Positions 55,573 through 64,000 of a stretch of 64,000 bases of DNA are shown here, piece by piece (the first letter of the stretch is position 1; each line of letters begins with the position of its first letter). The notes under the pieces were generated by a model that was not told the origin of the DNA, searched no databases, and worked only from the letters and a program-made list of their open reading frames with translations. The DNA lies in NCBI RefSeq assembly GCF_000770795.1, contig NZ_JRKJ01000018.1, forward strand, positions 62,001-126,000. The letters run 5' to 3'. Source of the stretch: Lysobacter dokdonensis DS-58 (GTDB lineage Bacteria > Pseudomonadota > Gammaproteobacteria > Xanthomonadales > Xanthomonadaceae). The translations under genes and the position numbers were made by a program.

Positions 55573-56213
55573 CGGAGACGAACATGGAACTGCACGAACT
55601 CGAATCGGCGTGGAAGACGCTCGACGCACGCGTCGCGCGACAGGATGTCGAACTCGCGCAACTGCGCGCGCGGGATTTCGCGTCGCGGATGAAGGCGACG
55701 CTGTTGCGCGTGACGCTCGGCCAGTGGTGGCAGATCGCCGTGGGACTGGCGTTCGCGGTGTGGGGTGGCTCGTATTGGTTCGATCACCTCGGGACGACGC
55801 ACCTGGTCGCCTACGGGCTGGCGGTGCACGCGTACGGCATCGCGTTGCTGGCCACCGCGATCGTGTTGCTGGTGCACCTGTCGCGGGTCGACTACGGCCA
55901 ATCGGTCGCTGACGTGCAGCAACGGGTGCTGGAACTGCGCCGCACGCGCATCCGGTGCGAGCGCGTGTTGTGGATCGCGGGCGCGGTGATGTGGGTCCCG
56001 ATCCTGATGATCGCGTTGCGCTTCATCCGCGTCGATGCGTGGGCCGCCAACCCGTGGTATGTGCTGGGCAATCTCGCCGTGGGCCTCGTGCTCGCGGCGG
56101 TCGCCGGCCTGCTGATGTGGCGCAAGCCGGCGTGGTTCGCGAAGCACGCGATGGACGGCGGTCTGGCCGAGGTGGAGCGCCGGCTCGCCGACGTCCAGGC
56201 GTTGCGATCCTGA
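55569..56213 (+). CDS. Membrane protein, putative anti-sigma factor partner
   Basis: 214 residues. An N-terminal cytoplasmic helix pair (MELHELESAWKTLDARVARQ) precedes four membrane helices (IAVGLAFAVWGGSYWF, LAVHAYGIALLATAIVLLV, VLWIAGAVMWVPILMIA, LAVGLVLAAVAGLLMW). No zinc-binding HxxxCxxC anti-sigma motif is visible, so the anti-sigma role rests on gene order alone. A second start at 55584 has a better GGAG. Confidence 0.6.
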   Translation: MTETNMELHELESAWKTLDARVARQDVELAQLRARDFASRMKATLLRVTLGQWWQIAVGLAFAVWGGSYWFDHLGTTHLVAYGLAVHAYGIALLATAIVLLVHLSRVDYGQSVADVQQRVLELRRTRIRCERVLWIAGAVMWVPILMIALRFIRVDAWAANPWYVLGNLAVGLVLAAVAGLLMWRKPAWFAKHAMDGGLAEVERRLADVQALRS

Positions 56214-56219
56214 CGTGGC

Positions 56220-56825
56220 TTACTTCGACGGATTGGAGTCTGCCTTCTCGAGCGAGAGCACGACCGATTCGGCGGCGGTGATCACCACGGTGTCGCCGAT
56301 GTGGGGCTTGGTCAGCAATGTCGGGTCCTGCACCTTCACCGTCACGTAGTTGCCTTCGGGGCCCTTGAGCGTGGCGGTCTGCGTGGTGCGGTCGAGCGCT
56401 TCGACCGTCGCCACGACGCGGAACATGCGGCCTGCCCCGGCGGCCGGCGCCTTGTCGGCGGGCGCATGGCCGCCGCCTTCGACGGCGACGAAGGGGTCCT
56501 TCTTTTCTTCCTCGGTCGCCGCGCGCAGCTCGCTGGTGATGCCGATGGTGTATTTCGCGCGCACCGTATCGCCGGGGGAGATCTCGTTGAAGCGCTCCAC
56601 CTCGGGGCCGACGACAATGGTCTGTGACTCGCCTTCTTCGTTCTTGAGCGTGACTTCCCGCTTTTCCCGGTTGACGGCGGTGATGGTGGCGGTCTTCTCG
56701 ACGGTTTGTTCCATCGTCTGCGGGGCGGCGGTGGTCTGCGGCTCCTGCGCGAGGGCGGGCAGCGCGAGCACGGCGCCCAGGCACGCGGCGATCAGGGCGG
56801 GGCGAAGCACGGTGCGACGGTCCAT
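56220..56825 (-). CDS. Secreted protein of unknown function
   Basis: 201 residues with a signal peptide (cleavage near PALAQEP, residue 26). The mature part has two similar beta units (TATITAVNREKREVTLKNEE and VATVEALDRTTQTATLKGPE), as in small OB-like or DUF5666-type domains (inference). Function unknown. Confidence 0.65.
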   Translation of the reverse strand: MDRRTVLRPALIAACLGAVLALPALAQEPQTTAAPQTMEQTVEKTATITAVNREKREVTLKNEEGESQTIVVGPEVERFNEISPGDTVRAKYTIGITSELRAATEEEKKDPFVAVEGGGHAPADKAPAAGAGRMFRVVATVEALDRTTQTATLKGPEGNYVTVKVQDPTLLTKPHIGDTVVITAAESVVLSLEKADSNPSK

Positions 56826-56905
56826 TCGGCGAACTCCTCGGGGGGAAGCCCGCAGTCTGGCGACTCGTTCGCGGGCTCGATATTGCCCTTTCGGGAGCCG
56901 ATGGC

Positions 56906-57145
56906 TCAGCGCGGGATGCGGCCGTTGGCCAGCAGGAGGATGGCTTTCTCGATCGACATGAAGACGAACAGGCTGTGGTCCACGCCATCGAGGATGTGGC
57001 TCCAGTCCCCGGGGCCCGAATCGGGCACTTCCACGGTGCCGCACAGGCGCGATTCCGGCATCTGCTTGTGCATCTCCCTCGGCGGTAGAAAGCAGGCAGG
57101 CAGGAAGGCGACAGTCCCGCCCTGCTCGTACACGGACAGCTTCAT
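56906..57145 (-). CDS. Small conserved-looking protein of unknown function
   Basis: 79 residues starting MKLSVYEQGGTVAFLPACFL. A strong GGGGAG site stands nine bases upstream. No membrane segment and no family recognised. Near the end, SLFVFMSIEKAILLLANGRI forms a short hydrophobic helix. Confidence 0.5.
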   Translation of the reverse strand: MKLSVYEQGGTVAFLPACFLPPREMHKQMPESRLCGTVEVPDSGPGDWSHILDGVDHSLFVFMSIEKAILLLANGRIPR

Positions 57146-57306
57146 CGACGTCTTCTCCCCCGGCCGCGCCTCCCGCGCGACCGGCCGATTTGTGAAGGCC
57201 AAATGGCAGAGCCAGGCCCTGTGTCGAAGTGAACGCTGCGTGCATGGCGGACCGGCTACAAACCGGCGCCGTTCGTCGGGAAAACGCTTACGAATTGCGG
57301 TTCGCC

Positions 57307-57338
57307 CAAAAAAAGAACGGCCCGGTCACCCGGGCCGT
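57307..57338 (-). terminator. Terminator of the S8 protease gene
   Basis: A 9-bp stem (acggcccgg / ccgggccgt, 57317-57325 and 57330-57338) with loop TCAC. On the minus strand it is followed by a run of T residues (the A-run at 57308-57314). Confidence 0.85.
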
Positions 57339-57369
57339 CGTTTCCGGCATCCCTGCCGACAGGGGAAGG

Positions 57370-59883
57370 TCAGTCCTGCGAGGACTGGTAAGCGGTGAGG
57401 TAACGGCCGGCGGAGACGGCGAAGGCCGCGCGGGTGACCGTCTTGTTCGGGTCGAACCAGGCATGCAGCACCGGGGTGAGGTCGTACGGACCCTGCGTGA
57501 CTGTGAAGCGTGCATTGATCAGCCCGAGGTCCAGCGCCTGCTGCACGTAACCGCGCAGCGCGGGGGCGATCGAACCGGCGTCGTCGATCGCGATGCGCTT
57601 GCCTTCGTGGAAGACGGTCAGCGGGCCGGTGAACGCGCGGGCCGATTCCTGCAGCGCCATGCTCTGCACGAGCGAGTACGCCAGGCTGACGCGCGTGACG
57701 CTGTCGTTCGGGCGGAACGCGCCGTTGACCGTGCCCATGATGCCGTCCTGGCCTTGGGTGAGGTCACGCAGCGCACCGCCGCGGGCCACCGCCGATTCGG
57801 CGAAGGCGTAGCGCGCATCGCCCGGGGCGAGGTCGGTAAAGCTCGACTTGTTGTTGAAGGGCAGCGACTGGCGGACGTTCTGGCCCATCGTCAGGTACTG
57901 CGCGAGCTCGCTGCGCTTGATGACGGCGTCGGGGCGGAACGACTTGTCGGAGTAGCCATCGACGAGGCGATTGGCGACTGCGAACTCGATCGCCTGGCGC
58001 GCCGGATGATTGGCGACGTCGCCCATACCGGTGTAGCCGCCGCTGTTGAGGAAGGCGATCGTGCCCGTCACGGTGCCCGGTGCCGCGTAGCCGTTGGTGA
58101 CCTTCAGCGGATCCAGGCCGGTGCCAGACACCGAACCGATGCCGCGCACGGTGACATACCAGGTGCCGGCCTTGCCCGGCGCGCCCGTGGTGATCTCGCC
58201 ATCGTTACCCACGATGGGCGCGGGGATGCCGATGGACGAACCGTACTGGTTGCCATCCGGATCGATCAGTACGACCGCGACGGTGCTCGTCGTGCTCGCG
58301 CTCGCGGTGACCCATGCGACGTTGGCGCCGACTTCGAACGGCACCGACTGCACCGTGCCGACCGGTGCGAAATCCACCGACCACGGGAAGCTCGCGCCGC
58401 CCGGGGCGAGCAACGCATTGGCGTTGAATTCGCGCAGGAAGTTGACCGTGCTGCCCCAGCCGTAACGCACGGCGGAGGATTCGGCGACCGCGGCGTAGGC
58501 ATTGATATGGCCCGCGCCCGCTTCCCACGAAAGGCGACCGGTCATGTTGGTCGCGGTGCGCTCGACGATGTCCTTGACCTGCGCCGGCGTGAGGTGCGGA
58601 TTGGCTTCGAGCATCAGCGCGACGATGCCGGCCACGTGCGGCGTCGCCATCGAGGTGCCGCTCATGTGCGTGTAGAACGGCAACTCGGCGAGCGGCAGCG
58701 TGTCGGCGTCGTGCTGCGCTTCGAGCGGCGGCAGCGCGCCGGTCAGCGTGCGGGTGGAAATCACGTCCACGCCGGGCGCGACGATGGTCGGCTCGTTGTA
58801 GTACGTCCACGAGCGGCCATCGGGCATGGTGAACGTGCCGGTTTCACCGCGCTTGCCGCGTGAGGAGAAGCTGGTGAGCACGCCGTCGTTCTCGCCGGCG
58901 CCGACGGAAATCACCCAGGGCGCCTGCGCGTACGGGTTGTGCGTGTCTTCGCCCGGGCCGTCGTTGCCGGCGGCGAACACCGACACGATGCCGCGCTTGT
59001 ACAGCTCATAGGTCGCAATGCTCACCGGGTCCAGCGGATCGAACTTGCCGCTCGACCCCCACGAATTGCTGGTGACCCGGATCGCATTGCGGTAGGAGAA
59101 CTGGTTGGTGGCCGCGTAATCGAGGCCGCCGACCGCGTCGAGGATCGAAATCACCGCGCCGGAGCCGTAGCCGACGAGATCGGCGCCTGCCGCGACGCCG
59201 CGATGCTTGCCGTTGGAACGCGCGCCCGTGCCTGCGATGGTGCCGGCGCAATGCGTGCCGTGCCCCGAGCTGATGTCGGTGTTCGGCACACCCTCGGTGT
59301 AGGTGATCGGCAACATGGTGTCGAAGGCCGCCAGGTTGGTCAGGCCGGTCGTGTTCTGCACGACGTGCGTGCCGAACTTCAGGTCGTCGTGCGTGCCGTC
59401 GATGCCCGAGTCGTTGACCAGCACGGTGACGCCCGCGCCGCTGAAGGGGATCGGGCGGTTGTAGTCGGCCGGATTTTCGACGGTGCGCGCGGCGCCGGAG
59501 ATGCGGCGCTCGTCCTGGTTCATGTAGCGCAATGTCTTGTTGAAGTAGATCGAGGCGACATCGTCGCGCTGCGCGAGTGCGCGGATCTCGGCGGGCGTGG
59601 CCAGCGCGCCGGCGATGGGCAGCGAGCGCATCGTGATGCCCTTGGTGATACCCAGCGACTTCAGGACCTGCAACTGCTGCGCGGTGACGGGGCCGGATTG
59701 TTCGTACGTGACGACGATCTGCAACTCGTCGGCGCCCGCGGTGGACGCGAGCTTGGCGACGAGATTGGGATCCAGGTGCGCATCGGCCAGGGCGACGCCG
59801 CTGGCGAGCAGGCCGGCGGCGATGGCGCAGATGCGCAGGCCGCGGTGGGAACGGTTGGCGTGTGAGTCGGACGACGTGCGCAT
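57370..59883 (-). CDS. S8 (subtilisin-like) serine protease with inhibitor propeptide and SLH repeats
   Basis: 837 residues: signal peptide (1-35), I9-type propeptide (about 45-125), S8 domain with Asp158 (VLVNDSGIDGTHDD), His208 (SSGHGTHCAGT) and Ser in SGTSMATPHVAG (about residue 420), a beta-rich P-like domain, then three S-layer-homology repeats (about 640-837; ANRLVDGYSDKSFRPDA, NGAFRPNDSVTR, WFDPNKTVTRAA). It is a secreted protease; the SLH repeats suggest anchoring to cell-surface polysaccharide. It is divergent from a secreted protein gene with which it shares operator-like motifs. Confidence 0.92.
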   Translation of the reverse strand: MRTSSDSHANRSHRGLRICAIAAGLLASGVALADAHLDPNLVAKLASTAGADELQIVVTYEQSGPVTAQQLQVLKSLGITKGITMRSLPIAGALATPAEIRALAQRDDVASIYFNKTLRYMNQDERRISGAARTVENPADYNRPIPFSGAGVTVLVNDSGIDGTHDDLKFGTHVVQNTTGLTNLAAFDTMLPITYTEGVPNTDISSGHGTHCAGTIAGTGARSNGKHRGVAAGADLVGYGSGAVISILDAVGGLDYAATNQFSYRNAIRVTSNSWGSSGKFDPLDPVSIATYELYKRGIVSVFAAGNDGPGEDTHNPYAQAPWVISVGAGENDGVLTSFSSRGKRGETGTFTMPDGRSWTYYNEPTIVAPGVDVISTRTLTGALPPLEAQHDADTLPLAELPFYTHMSGTSMATPHVAGIVALMLEANPHLTPAQVKDIVERTATNMTGRLSWEAGAGHINAYAAVAESSAVRYGWGSTVNFLREFNANALLAPGGASFPWSVDFAPVGTVQSVPFEVGANVAWVTASASTTSTVAVVLIDPDGNQYGSSIGIPAPIVGNDGEITTGAPGKAGTWYVTVRGIGSVSGTGLDPLKVTNGYAAPGTVTGTIAFLNSGGYTGMGDVANHPARQAIEFAVANRLVDGYSDKSFRPDAVIKRSELAQYLTMGQNVRQSLPFNNKSSFTDLAPGDARYAFAESAVARGGALRDLTQGQDGIMGTVNGAFRPNDSVTRVSLAYSLVQSMALQESARAFTGPLTVFHEGKRIAIDDAGSIAPALRGYVQQALDLGLINARFTVTQGPYDLTPVLHAWFDPNKTVTRAAFAVSAGRYLTAYQSSQD

Positions 59884-59970
59884 CTGGAACTCCGTGGGGA
59901 TGGGACCCGGTGGGGGGCGGGTGCATTGACGTTGTCTCGCGTTCCGACCTTCGCGCCCATCGGTGCTTGC

Positions 59971-60078
59971 CCCTACGTCGTGTAGGGATTTCCCCCTAGT
60001 GCGCCCATTCACTGATGCGGCCTTCACGGGACACACGTGAGCCTGAACCCGACAACACGATGGGGGTTTCCCCTACAG
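59971..60078. promoter_or_regulatory. Operator-like palindromes between divergent genes
   Basis: Two similar palindromic motifs lie about 80 bases apart: TAGGGATTTCCCCCTA at 59983-59998 (overlapping an upstream CCCTAC-GTCGT-GTAGGG dyad at 59971-59987) and GGGGGTTTCCCCTACA at 60062-60077. Both lie between the divergent protease and secreted-protein starts. The likely regulator is unknown. Confidence 0.5.
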
Positions 60079-60163
60079 ACCGCGCGCGAGGGAGCAGCTA
60101 GTCTTGCCCCTGGCCTCGGTGCACCGCTGGCTCACACAAATCGAATTCCGGAGCGCAACCACG

Positions 60164-61027
60164 ATGCGTGCTTCCCTTTCAGTCGGTCCGCTGCGTTGCA
60201 CGCGGTGGTTGATGGCCGCGGCGCTTTTCTGCTGCGCCTCGCTCGCATCCGCGCAATCCGTTCCGCAAGTCGTCCCGGTGTCGACCACGGTGTCCGGCAA
60301 CACGGCCACCGTCGTCGTCGGCCCTGCCTCCGCACCGCTGGCCGATCTGACGTTGACCTTCGACGATGCGAGCGGACTCACCGCCTCCAGCCTCGGCGTG
60401 TCCGCGCAAATCGTGAACCTGAGCGATTCAGGTCTCCTCGCCCGCCTCCCAGGCGTGCTGACCCAACCCGACGCGTTGTTCCCGTTGCTGGTCACCATCG
60501 AGCCGCCGAGCACGGGCGGCCTGGCGTTCGATCGCACCGTCCGCGTGGAAATGCACACGCACGCGCTCACGTATTCGGCTGGCAGCTCGTATCGCCTGTT
60601 CAAGGCCTCGCTCGGCGCGGGCTTCAAGGACATCACCGATGAAGTCGCGCCCGGCAGCGTGCGCGCGCGCGGCACCACCGGCGGTTTCTCGCAGTTCCTG
60701 ATCCTGGCGGATCTGCGCGAGTCGTCCGACGTGGTCGCCGGCAAGATCGCCGCGCTGCGCGCCCGTGTCGCCACCTTGCCGAGCGCCGAGCGCCCCGCGT
60801 TCGATGCACTGATCAATGCCACCGAGACGGCCGTCGCCAATGAATCGTGGTCCGACGCCATCGCCGCCATCGACAGCCTCCGCGCCCGCGCCGCGGCGCG
60901 CGCCGGCAACCAGCTCACGGATACCTGGCTCGCCACGCGCAACGGCGACAACCAGGCCGGCGACCTGATCGCGGGCGCGGCCACGCTGCGCTTCAGCGTG
61001 TCCTACCTGCGCGATTACGGCGACTGA
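60164..61027 (+). CDS. Secreted protein of unknown function
   Basis: 287 residues with a signal peptide (cleavage near LASAQSV, residue 31). A beta-rich N-terminal half (TVSGNTATVVVGPASAPLAD) is followed by a helical C-terminal half (KIAALRARVATLPSAERPAF). The family is unknown to me, although such proteins recur in Xanthomonadaceae. An ATG twenty codons upstream lies in the same frame but would bury the signal peptide. It is divergent from the SLH protease. Confidence 0.65.
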   Translation: MRASLSVGPLRCTRWLMAAALFCCASLASAQSVPQVVPVSTTVSGNTATVVVGPASAPLADLTLTFDDASGLTASSLGVSAQIVNLSDSGLLARLPGVLTQPDALFPLLVTIEPPSTGGLAFDRTVRVEMHTHALTYSAGSSYRLFKASLGAGFKDITDEVAPGSVRARGTTGGFSQFLILADLRESSDVVAGKIAALRARVATLPSAERPAFDALINATETAVANESWSDAIAAIDSLRARAAARAGNQLTDTWLATRNGDNQAGDLIAGAATLRFSVSYLRDYGD

Positions 61028-61084
61028 GCCCCGCGCGCGCGGCTCCGCGTACGGGCCGATACGCGCCACCGTCTCGCGGGGCGC

Positions 61085-61100
61085 TAAGATCGGCCGCATG
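61085..61100 (+). promoter_or_regulatory. TAAGAT -10 element placed for a leaderless mRNA
   Basis: TAAGAT (61085-61090) ends seven bases before ATG 61098, with no Shine-Dalgarno between. Transcription would start at the ATG. Confidence 0.5.
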
Positions 61101-61984
61101 CAGGCGCGACTCATCGCTTTCCTTCCCGACCAGGCGGCCATCGTCCGCACTGCGCGTCCGGGTGAAACGCTGCGCATCGGGCGCGCGCAGGACAACGACC
61201 TGCGGCTCGACCACCCTTCCGTCTCCCGCGCGCACGCGCAGCTGATCGGCTCCGACTCCGGTTGGCTGCTGCGCGACCTCGGCAGCAAGAACGGTAGTTA
61301 CGTCGATGGCCGCGCCGTCCTCGGCGATGTTGCGCTGGCCAAGCCCGGCTGGCTGCGCTTCGGCGACATCCATTGCGAACTCGGCCTGCTCTCGGCGCTC
61401 GATCTCGCCGAAGAGGACGCGCACCGCCTCGCTCGGCGCACGGCGGCGACGGCGCATACGGCGCAGCTCGAGCGCCTGACGAACCTGGGCGATTTGCTCG
61501 ACGCGAGCCTGCGCTCCGTCCTCGACCTCTCGCAATGCGAACGCGGCTTCGTCCTGCTCGCACAGGGCGACGACTTCCGCGTACGCAGCAGCCAGGCGCT
61601 CGATGCCGGCGCGCTGCCTGACCGCGCGTTCTCCGGCAGCGTCGGCGCGGTGCGTCGCGCGCTCGACGAACGCCGCGCCGTCGTCGCCAACGACATCGCC
61701 AGCGACGCCGAACTCGCCGCACGCCATTCCATCGTGTCCCAAGGCCTGCGCACCCTGCTGTGCCTGCCGTTGTTCGAAGGCGAGCGCACGCTCGGCGCGA
61801 TCTATGCCGATCGCACCGGCCCCGGCCCCGCGATCACGACGCTCGACGTGGAGTTGCTGCAAGCCTTCGCCGAACATGCCGCGGTTTGGATCGCCGCGCG
61901 CCGCGCGACCGAACAACTCGCGCAAGCGGGCGATGCCGCGCCGCGCTGGAGCCGCATCGTCGCGGCGCAGGCCGAGGTCGCCTG

Positions 61985-61985
<1 letters not shown>
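61098..61985 (+). CDS. FHA-GAF domain protein
   Basis: 295 residues. FHA domain about 1-95 with the phosphothreonine-binding residues in LRIGRAQDNDLRLDHPSVSR and DLGSKNGSYVDG. A GAF domain covers about 125-280 (VLLAQGDDFRVRSSQALDAG, TLLCLPLFEGERTLGAIYAD). The FHA part probably binds phosphothreonine made by the adjacent kinase. Its stop shares one base with the kinase start (TGATG). Confidence 0.9.

Positions 61986-64000
<2,015 letters not shown>

Overview
The window is a high-GC, gene-dense piece of a gammaproteobacterial chromosome. Gene content and protein style fit a Xanthomonadaceae member (Lysobacter/Luteimonas-like): a DksA-type protein with a long Lys/Ala/Pro tail, the queA-tgt-yajC-secD-secF block, an S8 protease with S-layer-homology repeats, LytTR signalling and many small lipoproteins of unknown function. 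The assignment is inferred from gene content, without a 16S rRNA or a database search.

Bases 1-30,900 are mostly core genome: the end of an MFS transporter, a DksA-like protein, yidD, a dihydroorotase, a phosphate uptake pair (DUF47 + Pit) behind a clear Pho box, a CorC-type membrane protein, ExoD, a PhnD-like periplasmic protein overlapping a GGDEF/EAL protein, trmJ, suhB, the queA-tgt-yajC-secD-secF operon, a class-III aminotransferase, a methyltransferase, a TMEM43-MAPEG fusion, an MBL hydrolase, gamma-glutamyltransferase with a ferredoxin, coaD, rsmD, then ftsY, an AsmA-like gene, mutY and yggX.

A tRNA-Phe gene at 30,916 marks the start of accessory DNA. Its 3' end is repeated at 35,373-35,394, and its 3' flank with the terminator is repeated at 33,988-34,065. 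Between the copies lie a glycosyltransferase, a cupin, small membrane proteins, an Hsp20 and a 5'-truncated gene. There is no integrase, so this looks like the remnant of a tRNA-targeted island.

Just beyond it (35,758-39,696) is the most interesting system: two unannotated 47-residue peptides, each with a 15-residue double-glycine leader and a 32-residue core, a related 44-residue leaderless small protein, a C39-peptidase ABC exporter and an HlyD-type adaptor. I read this as a compact two-peptide class-II microcin/bacteriocin locus.

From 39,700 to 56,900 the chromosome carries an RluA-type pseudouridine synthase, a LytS/LytTR two-component pair, two DUF1254 proteins (at least one a predicted lipoprotein), an acid phosphatase, GAF and SpoIIAA-like small proteins, an alpha/beta hydrolase, a VOC protein and an ECF sigma factor with a membrane partner. 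The last part holds an S8-SLH protease, a divergent secreted protein sharing an operator-like region with it, and an FHA-GAF plus Ser/Thr kinase pair whose kinase runs off the end. Several genes here show a TAGAxT- or TAAGAT-like -10 element 6-8 bases before the start codon, suggesting leaderless mRNAs.
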